11,402 nucleotides of DNA from JBOGEB01 sp050743125 (GTDB lineage: Bacteria > Actinomycetota > Nitriliruptoria > Euzebyales > Egibacteraceae): positions 1 through 11,402 of the forward strand of contig JBOGEB010000141.1 of assembly GCA_050743125.1 (NCBI GenBank), in the 5' to 3' direction. Position numbers and translations under genes: made by a program. Below, one piece after another: positions 5,854 to 11,402 of this stretch. The notes beneath the pieces are model-generated. The model saw only the letters and a program-made list of their open reading frames with translations. It ran no database searches and was not told where the DNA came from. Within the stretch, counting starts at the first letter, position 1, and every line of letters starts with the position of its first letter.

Positions 5854-7209
5854 TCAGTCGCCGACCGGGAACGGCGGGTCCTGCTCGGGCGGTGGGATCG
5901 GCTGGCCCGAGTCGATCAAGGCGACCGCGTCGCCGGCCTGGACGACGCCCCAGCCGTAGAGCGGGTCGCGTCCAGGCGTCCCCGCGTCACGGGCGGTGCG
6001 CTCGATCACGGACTCGAGCTGGTCAGGGGTGAGGCTGCGTTTGACCGACAGGAGCAGGGCGGCGAGCCCCGCCACGTACGGCGACGAGAACGACGTCCCC
6101 GCCACCGCGAGCGTCCGCTTGGTGCGCGCCCCGGCCTTCCAGTAGCTCGTGGTGAGGACGTCGACGGCGGGGTCGTGGTCGGGCGAGCCCTCCCCGCCCG
6201 GCGCCGCGACGTCGATGAAGGCGTTCGTCGTCGAGTAGCCCGCCCGCAACCCTTCCGATCCCACCGCGGCGACCGACATCACGCCGTTGCAGGAGGCAGG
6301 GACCGCCGCGACGCTCCTGGCGTCGTTGCCGGCGGCGGCCACGACGAGGACCCCGGCCGAGCGGGCGTGGTCCAGCGTGGCCTGGAGCGCCTTCGGACAC
6401 GAGGGATCCGTGATCGCCGCCCCGCCGAAGCTCAGGTTGACGACCTTCGCGCCATGCGTCACGGCGTAGTCGATGGCGGCGATCTCGGCGGAGTCCGTGA
6501 TCTCGCCGCAGACGGCGGCAGGGCTGGTGACGGAGATGTCGAGAATCGACACGTTCCAGTTGATGCCGGCGACGTCCTTGCGGTTGTCCCCGATGGCGCC
6601 GATGACGCCGGACACCCAGGTGCCGTGCCCGATGCGGCAGGAGTCGTTGTTGGTGCGGCCGCGCCGGATTTTTCCCGTCGAGGCGTCGACCTGGCCTACG
6701 ATCCGGCCGGCGAGGTCGGGGTGGCTCGCCACGACACCGCTGTCGATGACCGCGACCGTCACGCGGTGGGAGCCGGTCGCGACGCTCCACCCGGCCTCGA
6801 TTCCGGTGAGCCGGTGCGCCCACTGCTTGGCGTACTGCCGGTCGTCGGGGACGGCGAGCAGGTGGCGGATGGCGTTGGGCTCGACCGCCACCACGCCCGG
6901 CTGGCTCGCGAGCGCCTGGGCGGCCGCAGCCGCCTGCTCCGCAGGGACGCGGACCTCGGTGACACGATCGGCGATCGGCGTCATGGCCGCCCCTGCCAAC
7001 GCGGCCGAGGTCCCCGTGGAGGCGAGCAGGCGCACGGCGCCGACGCCCTGCCGGTCAGCCGTGGTCACGAGCAGCGAGCCCGGCACGGCCCGCCGCCTGG
7101 CGCTGGCGCTGGCGCTCGCGCTGGCGGCCGGGCTCATCACCGCGAGGAGTACGGCGCAGAGCAGCGTGGCGCTGGAGCGCACCCGTCTGCGATCCGTGCG
7201 GCGGATCAT
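5854..7209 (-). CDS. Secreted S8 subtilisin-like serine protease
   Basis: This is a 451-residue preproenzyme of the subtilase family. Residues 1-35 are a signal peptide: basic start MIRRTDRRRV, hydrophobic TLLCAVLLAV, then an Ala/Ser-rich cleavage region. A propeptide-like inhibitor segment spans about 44-118, ending VVAVEPNAI. The catalytic domain has D156 in AVIDSGV, H195 in GHGTWVSG, oxyanion N295 in AAAGND, and S373 in GTSFSSPYVAG, so the triad is complete. Four cysteines (191, 234, 271, 307) could form disulfides. The C-terminus is a short proline-rich tail with no membrane anchor, so it should be released outside the cell. I chose ATG 7209 because it begins the signal peptide and has AGGAAGG upstream; a frame back to 7305 would run into the leader RNA. 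The substrate is unknown and no link to the lasso cluster is evident. Confidence 0.93.
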   Translation of the reverse strand: MIRRTDRRRVRSSATLLCAVLLAVMSPAASASASASARRRAVPGSLLVTTADRQGVGAVRLLASTGTSAALAGAAMTPIADRVTEVRVPAEQAAAAAQALASQPGVVAVEPNAIRHLLAVPDDRQYAKQWAHRLTGIEAGWSVATGSHRVTVAVIDSGVVASHPDLAGRIVGQVDASTGKIRRGRTNNDSCRIGHGTWVSGVIGAIGDNRKDVAGINWNVSILDISVTSPAAVCGEITDSAEIAAIDYAVTHGAKVVNLSFGGAAITDPSCPKALQATLDHARSAGVLVVAAAGNDARSVAAVPASCNGVMSVAAVGSEGLRAGYSTTNAFIDVAAPGGEGSPDHDPAVDVLTTSYWKAGARTKRTLAVAGTSFSSPYVAGLAALLLSVKRSLTPDQLESVIERTARDAGTPGRDPLYGWGVVQAGDAVALIDSGQPIPPPEQDPPFPVGD

Positions 7210-7242
7210 CTCCTGCCTTCCTCGTGCCGGCAGATGCAGGGC

Positions 7243-7385
7243 AAAACGCCCGGTGACCGCAGGGGCTAGAGACCCGCAAGGTGACGACTCGGTGCCACCG
7301 GACACCGCGAATCCGGCACCTCTAGAAGACCCACCGTTCCCCGTGTGTGCCCGCCCCGGCGGGCACGGGTCTATTTAGCGCTTTT
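7243..7385 (-). promoter_or_regulatory. Structured 5' leader of the protease mRNA, possible c-di-AMP (ydaO-type) riboswitch
   Basis: On the minus strand the ends pair: AAAAGCGC (7385-7378) with GCGTTTT (7249-7243), allowing one bulged G. Inside are a strong 8-bp hairpin (7347-7366), an ACGGGGAACGG segment (near 7344-7334) and a second hairpin (7315-7320 with 7291-7296). An ACCTTGCGGGTC segment (7282-7271) lies just before the closing strand. The order 'CGC-AAAT, hairpin, CGGGGAAC, hairpin, ACCTT, GGCG' loosely recalls ydaO-yuaA RNAs, which control secreted cell-wall enzymes in actinobacteria. The expected GCTAAC-like element is not clear, so the class is uncertain. The element ends 33 nt before the protease start, a good position for control. 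Confidence 0.35.
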
Positions 7386-7420
7386 CCCCGCTTGGGCGTC
7401 AAGGCGGATTTTTACGCCCG

Positions 7421-9676
7421 TCAGAGCTCTCGAGCGGCGTTGAGGGCCGAGCCCGCACGGAACCAGGCGATCTGCTCTGCGCTGTACGTGTGCGTCGCCT
7501 CGAGCTCGTCGATCGCGCCGTCGGCGTGGCGAAGCCGCACCGTGACCGGCCGATCAGGCGCAAGGTCGGCGAGTCCGAGCACATCGACACGGTCGGACGC
7601 GCTGACCTTCTGGTAGTCGGCGGGGTCCGCGAAGGTCAGTGGGAGCATCCCCTGCTTCTTCAGGTTCGTCTCGTGGATGCGCGCGAAGCTGCGGACCAGC
7701 ACGACGAGGCCGCCGAGATGCCGGGGCTCCATCGCGGCGTGCTCGCGCGACGAGCCCTCGCCGTAGTTCTCGTCGCCGACGACGACCCAGCCGACGCCCG
7801 CCGCCTTGTAGCGCCGCGCAATCTCGGGAAGCTTGCGTGTCTGGCCGTCGAGCTGGTCGATCCCCTCGCCGGTCGTGCCGGTGAACGCGTTGTTCGCGCC
7901 GAGGAACAGGTTGTTGGAGATGTTGTCGAGATGCCCGCGGAACCGCAGCCATACCCCGGCCGCCGAGATGTGGTCCGTCGTGCACTTGCCCGCCGCCTTG
8001 AGCAGGACCGGCAGGTCGGTGTAGTCCCCGCCCGGCCAGGCCGGGAACGGCTGGAGGAGCTGGAGCCGCTCGCTGTCCGGGTCCACGCGGACCTCGACGG
8101 CCTGGGCGTCCTCAGCGGGCGGCGCGAAGCCCGACTCGCCCGGGTCGAATCCGGACGCCGGCAGCTCCTCGGCCGACGGCGGGGTGAGGCGGACGCCGTC
8201 CAACTCGTCGGTGATCGGGTTGAAGTCGAGCCGGCCCGCCAGCGCCGCGGCCACGACGATCTCCGGCGAGGCGATGAACGCGAGCGTCTCCGCGTAGCCG
8301 TCGTTGCGGCGCGGGAAGTTCCGGTTGAACGAGCTGATGATTGAGTTGCGCGTGCCCCCGAGGCGGTCGGCCCGCTTCCACTGCCCGATGCACGGCCCGC
8401 AGGCGTTCGCGAGCACGGTCGCGCCGATCGCCTCGAGGTCTCCGAGCAGCCCGTCGCGGGCGATCGTCGCGCGCACCTGCTCCGAGCCGGGGGTGATGAG
8501 CAGCGGGGTCCTCACCTCCAGGCCGGCGGCGCGCGCCTGCCGGGCGACGTGGGCGGCGCGGCCGATGTCCTCATAGGACGAGTTCGTGCACGAGCCGACC
8601 AGCGCGTTCGTGATCTCCACCGGGTAGCCGCCGGCCTCGGCGTCGGCGGCCATCCGCGAGATCGGCCGGGTCAGGTCCGGCGTGTGCGGCCCCACGATCT
8701 GCGGCTCCAGCCCGTCCAGGTCGATCTCCACTACTCGGTCGTAGAAGTCCTCCGGCGAGCGCCACACCTCCGGGTCGCTGCGGAGGTGCTCGCGGTGGGC
8801 GGTGGCGAGGTCGGCGATCTCCTCCCGGCTCGTCGCCTTGAGGTAGCGGGTCATCGCCTCGTCGTAGTTGAAGAGCGAGGTCGTCGCGCCGATCTCGGCG
8901 CCCATGTTGCAGATCGTGCCTTTGCCGGTCGCGCTGATCGACTCGGCGCCGGGGCCGAAGTACTCGACGATCGCCCCGGTGCCGCCCCTGACCGTCAAGA
9001 TGCCGGCCACCGCGAGGATGACGTCCTTCGGCGAGGTCCACCCGCCGAGGCTTCCGGTCAGGCGGACCCCGATGTGCGTCGGCATCCGCAGGTTGAACGG
9101 CATTCCTGCCATCACGTCGACCGCGTCGGCGCCACCCACCCCGATCGCGACCATGCCGAGGCCACCAGCGTTCGGGGTGTGGCTGTCGGTGCCGATCATC
9201 ATCCCGCCCGGGAACGCGTAGCGCTCGAGCACGACCTGGTGAATGATCCCGCTGCCCGGCTTCCAGAACCCGATCCCGTACTTCGCCGACACGTCGCGGA
9301 GAAAATCGTAGACCTCGCAGTTCGCCTCGGTCGCCGCCGCCAGGTCGGCCGCCGCGCCCACCTCAGCCTGGATGAGGTGGTCGCAGTGGACCGTCGACGG
9401 CGCTGCGACCCGGGGCAACCCGGCGGTCATGAACTGGAGCAGCGCCATCTGCGCGGTCGCGTCCTGCATCGCGACCCGGTCCGGGTGAAAGTCCCCGTAG
9501 GCTCGGCCGCGCTCGAGCGGCTGCCCCTCGGGTTCACGCATGTGGGCGACGAGGATCTTCTCGGCGACGGTCAGTGGCCTCCCAAGGCGCCGCCGGCCGA
9601 CCTCGACGCGCTCGGCGAGCCTCGCGTAGACGGCCTCGACGAGGTCTGGGGACGTGGACGCACTGACGTTCGACAT
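7421..9676 (-). CDS. acn: Aconitate hydratase, mitochondrial-type
   Basis: The 751-residue enzyme interconverts citrate and isocitrate in the TCA cycle using a [4Fe-4S] cluster. Cluster ligands are C363 in VGSCTNSSYEDI and C426/C429 in NACGPCIGQW. Other active-site segments include GTDSHTPNAGGLG (162-174), CTTDHISAAG (565-574) near the swivel linker, and GEGSSREHAAMEPRHLGG (639-656), where the catalytic serine lies at 642-643. The length and EYFGPGAESISATG segment match the mitochondrial-type branch rather than the longer AcnA/IRP type. The ATG at 9676 gives MSNVSASTSPD; a much longer upstream frame runs antisense into the divergent gene and is rejected. No ribosome-binding site precedes the ATG, consistent with leaderless translation. 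The stop is at 7421, about 210 bp before the protease start. Confidence 0.97.
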   Translation of the reverse strand: MSNVSASTSPDLVEAVYARLAERVEVGRRRLGRPLTVAEKILVAHMREPEGQPLERGRAYGDFHPDRVAMQDATAQMALLQFMTAGLPRVAAPSTVHCDHLIQAEVGAAADLAAATEANCEVYDFLRDVSAKYGIGFWKPGSGIIHQVVLERYAFPGGMMIGTDSHTPNAGGLGMVAIGVGGADAVDVMAGMPFNLRMPTHIGVRLTGSLGGWTSPKDVILAVAGILTVRGGTGAIVEYFGPGAESISATGKGTICNMGAEIGATTSLFNYDEAMTRYLKATSREEIADLATAHREHLRSDPEVWRSPEDFYDRVVEIDLDGLEPQIVGPHTPDLTRPISRMAADAEAGGYPVEITNALVGSCTNSSYEDIGRAAHVARQARAAGLEVRTPLLITPGSEQVRATIARDGLLGDLEAIGATVLANACGPCIGQWKRADRLGGTRNSIISSFNRNFPRRNDGYAETLAFIASPEIVVAAALAGRLDFNPITDELDGVRLTPPSAEELPASGFDPGESGFAPPAEDAQAVEVRVDPDSERLQLLQPFPAWPGGDYTDLPVLLKAAGKCTTDHISAAGVWLRFRGHLDNISNNLFLGANNAFTGTTGEGIDQLDGQTRKLPEIARRYKAAGVGWVVVGDENYGEGSSREHAAMEPRHLGGLVVLVRSFARIHETNLKKQGMLPLTFADPADYQKVSASDRVDVLGLADLAPDRPVTVRLRHADGAIDELEATHTYSAEQIAWFRAGSALNAAREL

Positions 9677-9682
9677 GGTCCA

Positions 9683-9689
9683 TAGACTA
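9683..9689. promoter_or_regulatory. Overlapping -10 elements of a divergent promoter for aconitase and DUF1802 genes
   Basis: The 18-bp space between the two start codons holds TAGACT on the plus strand (9683-9688) and TAGTCT on the minus strand (9689-9684). Both fit the TANNNT pattern. Each ends 6-7 nt before its gene's start codon, so each transcript would begin at or next to the start codon and be leaderless. No good -35 hexamers are seen in either direction. Confidence 0.55.
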
Positions 9690-9694
9690 GACGT

Positions 9695-10264
9695 GTGACC
9701 TCGCCCGTGACTCTCGCGCTCAAGGAGTGGGCGGCGGTCGCGGTCGCGCTCCTCGACGGCCGCCAGACCGTGCTGCTCCGCAAAGGCGGCATCCACGAGA
9801 AGGCGTTTCGGGTCGGCGGGGCCTGGTTCGTCCTCTTCCCGACCGTCGCGCACAGCCACCGCGCGCGGGTCCGGCCCGAGCATCTTCCGTGGTTGGACGT
9901 GGGCGCCGCCGACGTCGACGAGGCCGGAGGGACGTTCGTCGTGCGCTGCGGGGTGTCATTGGTGGAGGTCGTGCCGGTCGTGCGGCCGGAGGGGCTCGCC
10001 CAGATCACCGACCTGCACATCTGGACCGAGGAGTCCGTACGCGCCGATCGGCTGGAGTTCCGGCCGCGCCACCCGCTGCAGGCCCTCGTCGTGCGGGCGG
10101 TCGCGCTGCCTGAGGCGGTGCGGCTCGCGCGGCGCGACGAGTACGGCGGGTGCAGGTCGTGGCTGGAGCTGCCGTTGCGGTGGGACGGCCGCTCTGGCCG
10201 GCAGGTCCACGACGAGGCCCGCCTCGCCGCCGACGCCGACCGTGTCCGCGCAGCGGTCGCCTAG
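9695..10264 (+). CDS. DUF1802 family protein
   Basis: The 189-residue protein matches DUF1802. It opens TLALKEWAAVAVALLDGRQTVLLRKGGIHEKAFRV (from about residue 6), then has a FVLFPTVAHSHRARV segment (about 45-59). A middle region with ITDLHIWTEESV leads to RPRHPLQALVVRAVALPEAV (about 123-142). It ends with YGGCRSWLELP. The family has no established function. GTG 9695 is the first start and the family N-terminus begins within a few residues of it. There is no Shine-Dalgarno sequence and a -10-like TAGACT lies 6 nt upstream, so it is probably leaderless. It is transcribed divergently from aconitase. No membrane segment or signal peptide is visible. The family call is confident. Confidence 0.88.
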   Translation: MTSPVTLALKEWAAVAVALLDGRQTVLLRKGGIHEKAFRVGGAWFVLFPTVAHSHRARVRPEHLPWLDVGAADVDEAGGTFVVRCGVSLVEVVPVVRPEGLAQITDLHIWTEESVRADRLEFRPRHPLQALVVRAVALPEAVRLARRDEYGGCRSWLELPLRWDGRSGRQVHDEARLAADADRVRAAVA

Positions 10265-10348
10265 CTGCTGGGCGTCGTCGGTGCCTTGACCCGCTGTGCA
10301 GCGCACGATGCGTTCTGAGGCCGGCGGCCCCTATGCGCTTCTCGAGGC

Positions 10349-10717
10349 TCAGCGCAGGTGCGGCTTCAGTCCCCGGCGACCGGCAGGGTCGATCCGCGTG
10401 AGTTCCGCGACAGCGTCGAACCCCGGTCAGGCGTGACGATCGCGGCGAAGTCCTCCTCCACGCACGTTGCCAAGCGAACGAGGTCGCGGGCAGGCAGATG
10501 CCCGTAACGACGGACCAGGTCGGGGCATGCGCACCATGATCGCGTGCGTGATCGGCACGACAGGCGCCAAGATGTCCAGGGCATGTCGGTCATCGCGGCG
10601 CCCAGCTCAGCCCGCCGCAACGCGGTGAACCGGTGCAGGATCTCCTGGCAGGACTCACGGAGCGGTGAGCCTGCCGCCTGCGTACATGATGACGGCTGAG
10701 TCGATGAACAGCGTCAG
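10349..10717 (-). pseudogene. Decayed VapC-like PIN-domain toxin
   Basis: The remnant starts at a CTG where the family would have ATG or GTG, reading LTLFIDSAVIMYAGG with the first PIN-domain aspartate. The frame then shifts to SPLRESCQEILHRFTALRRA. In intact relatives about 20-25 residues lie between the first 'EIL' and HRF, including a conserved acidic residue. Two further shifts occur around 10570 and 10523: the stretch LDILAPVVPITHAIMVRMP is in a different frame from AAMTDM before it and DLVRRYGHLPARDLV after it. A last shift after TPDRG restores FDAVAELTRIDPAGRR before a TGA at 10349. Several shifts plus an internal deletion make a non-functional gene much more likely than sequencing error. 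It overlaps the antitoxin remnant by 4 bp, as in an intact vapBC pair. Confidence 0.75.
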
Positions 10718-10931
10718 CGCTGTGCTCCTTCGATGATCTCGGCCTTCATCGTGGGCCAGTCATCGGGGCTTCCAGTGCGCACAACGCCGCCACTGCGTCT
10801 TCCCGTGATCGCCGCCGAGGAGCCGTGTACGCGTCGATCGCCTCGCGCGTCACCGCACCGATGGAGACCCTCCGGCTCGTCGCGATCCGCTCGAGCCTGG
10901 AACGTTGCTCCGCGGTCAACAACACTTGCAT
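10714..10931 (-). pseudogene. Frameshifted VapB-like ribbon-helix-helix antitoxin
   Basis: From ATG 10931 the frame reads MQVLLTAEQRSRLERIATSR and continues RVSIGAVTREAIDAYTAP, a ribbon-helix-helix (CopG/Arc-like) antitoxin N-terminus. The original frame ends prematurely after ALEAPMTGPR. In the next frame the same DNA continues DDWPTMKAEIIEGAQR to a stop at 10714, exactly the expected toxin-binding tail. One missing base in a CCCC run near 10764 explains this. The shift could be a sequencing slip, but the adjoining toxin is clearly broken too. The truncated product might still bind DNA. Confidence 0.7.
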
Positions 10932-11003
10932 CCGCTGGGTTGAGCATGTGCAGATGCTGCTGTGCGCAGGCCAGCCTGGCACGTGGTGGTGCCCGCGCCC
11001 GGC

Positions 11004-11009
11004 TATACT
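11004..11009 (+). promoter_or_regulatory. -10 element for the tRNA-Leu gene
   Basis: TATACT, a 5 of 6 match to TATAAT, lies 10 bp before the tRNA 5' end, a suitable place for direct transcription of the tRNA. No clear -35 was found 16-18 bp upstream. Confidence 0.55.
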
Positions 11010-11019
11010 TCGCTTCCAC

Positions 11020-11103
11020 GTCGGCGTGGCGGAATTGGTAGACGCGCACGGTTGAGGGCCGTGTGGGCATGCGCCCTTGGGGGTTCGAGTCCCCCCGCCG
11101 ACA
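11020..11103 (+). tRNA. tRNA-Leu (anticodon GAG)
   Basis: The 84-nt gene folds as a class-II tRNA. The acceptor stem pairs GTCGGCG (11020-11026) with CGCCGAC (11096-11102), and A11103 is the discriminator. The anticodon arm is CACGG-TTGAGGG-CCGTG, giving anticodon GAG, which reads leucine CUC/CUU codons. The long variable arm GGGC-ATGC-GCCC is typical of tRNA-Leu, and the T-arm is GGGGG-TTCGAGT-CCCCC. The 3' CCA is not encoded. No duplicated 3' end, which would mark an integrated element, was seen in the window. Confidence 0.97.
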
Positions 11104-11291
11104 CCCTCTCTGACCAGCAGAAACGCTTGATTGCTGACAGTGATGTCACGCGGGGAGCGCCAGGGAGGTCACAGGGGACCGGACAGGAGTCGGCGGCGGC
11201 CCCACGCCCGGTTTGACAGACCTGCTGGATACGCAGTCGTACGCGCTGCTCGTTAAGCTTGAGTACCGAGCGACAGGGGGAAGGCCGAGCG
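11104..11291 (+). other. Region between tRNA-Leu and XRE gene, with a perfect TTGACA
   Basis: No gene is evident. TTGACA at 11213-11218 is a perfect -35 hexamer on the plus strand, but no convincing -10 lies 16-18 bp downstream. A small palindrome TGACA-GTGA-TGTCA lies at 11135-11148. A promoter for the following regulator is likely somewhere here. Confidence 0.35.
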
Positions 11292-11402
11292 ATGCCCGCA
11301 CCGATACCGATCAACGGCGCGGTCCTGCGCGAGCTGCGTTGGCTGCGGCGCCTGTCGCAGGAGCAGCTCGCCGCCGACGCCGGGCTCCACGCCGCGCAGA
11401 TC
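11292..11402 (+). CDS. XRE-family helix-turn-helix protein, C-terminus cut by window edge
   Basis: The first 37 codons are present, beginning MPAPIPINGAVLRELRWLRR and continuing LSQEQLAADAGLHAAQI to the window end. LRELRWLRRLSQEQLAADAG is the first half of an XRE/Cro-type helix-turn-helix, and HAAQI would begin the recognition helix. The PIPINGAVLRELR opening is common in actinobacterial XRE regulators. The ATG is preceded by a purine-rich GGGGGAAGG about 9 nt upstream. The effector domain and target are outside the window. It is unrelated in sequence to the XRE protein at the left edge beyond the shared fold. Confidence 0.8.
   Translation, partial: MPAPIPINGAVLRELRWLRRLSQEQLAADAGLHAAQI

Noticed and set aside
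7210..7305. Longer protease frame starting at 7305
   Set aside because: The added residues precede the signal peptide and overlap the structured leader. ATG 7209 directly starts the signal peptide and has AGGAAGG upstream.
7391..7414. Plus-strand hairpin CCGCTTG/CAAGGCGG followed by ATTTTT, resembling a terminator
   Set aside because: No plus-strand gene lies upstream to be terminated, and on the minus strand there is no T-run after it. It needs a bulge, so I do not call it.
9677..9883. Extension of the aconitase reading frame upstream to 9883
   Set aside because: It would run antisense through the first part of the DUF1802 gene and adds residues unlike aconitase. ATG 9676 gives the family N-terminus.
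11020..11103. tRNA-Leu as an integration site for a mobile element
   Set aside because: There is no integrase and no second copy of the tRNA 3' end in the window, and the neighbouring toxin-antitoxin remnant alone is not evidence for one.

Overview
This is chromosomal DNA from a high-GC bacterium, most likely an actinobacterium. Supporting signs are the strong GC bias, GTG starts, tightly overlapping genes, apparently leaderless promoters, an actinobacterial-style TrmI with a YPKDQAMIV segment, and a DUF6879/XRE gene pair. A thermoleophilian (Solirubrobacterales-like) host would fit the PIN-toxin remnant, but that is only an impression. The window contains a 100-N assembly gap at 2797-2896.

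The centrepiece is a compact lasso-peptide gene cluster on the minus strand between 4744 and 929. In order of transcription it encodes a 43-residue precursor (4613-4744), an asparagine-synthetase-like lasso cyclase (2685-4588), a single-chain RRE plus leader protease (2003-2692), and a protein-isoaspartate-methyltransferase (PIMT) homologue with a long C-terminal extension (929-1987). The precursor has the canonical leader pattern YxxPxLxxxGxxxxxT. Its predicted core GGSSYDTADMNKAMYN gives a nine-residue Gly1-Asp9 ring containing an Asp6-Thr7 pair within DTAD. A PIMT plus a DTAD ring is the signature of aspartimidylated lasso peptides of the cellulonodin-2/lihuanodin type, so the likely product is a new member of that small group. 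The N gap interrupts the cyclase, but both gap edges carry the same 10 bp. Merging them restores one 597-residue frame, so the gap is probably artificial and the cyclase intact.

Downstream of the PIMT gene, and coupled to it by stop/start overlaps, are a 67-residue protein of unknown function, a DUF6879 protein and an XRE-type regulator cut by the left edge. They look co-transcribed with the lasso genes and may regulate them. No lasso ABC transporter is visible.

To the right are chromosomal housekeeping genes. They are trmI for tRNA m1A58 methylation (4807-5631), a secreted S8 subtilisin-like protease (5854-7209) with a long structured 5' leader that may be a c-di-AMP-type riboswitch, and a mitochondrial-type aconitase (7421-9676), all on the minus strand. 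A divergent DUF1802 gene (9695-10264, plus strand) shares an 18-bp intergenic region with the aconitase gene, and overlapping -10 elements there suggest two leaderless transcripts.

The right end holds a decayed vapBC-like toxin-antitoxin pair (10349-10931, minus), a tRNA-Leu(GAG) gene (11020-11103, plus), and the start of a second XRE-family regulator (11292 to the edge, plus).
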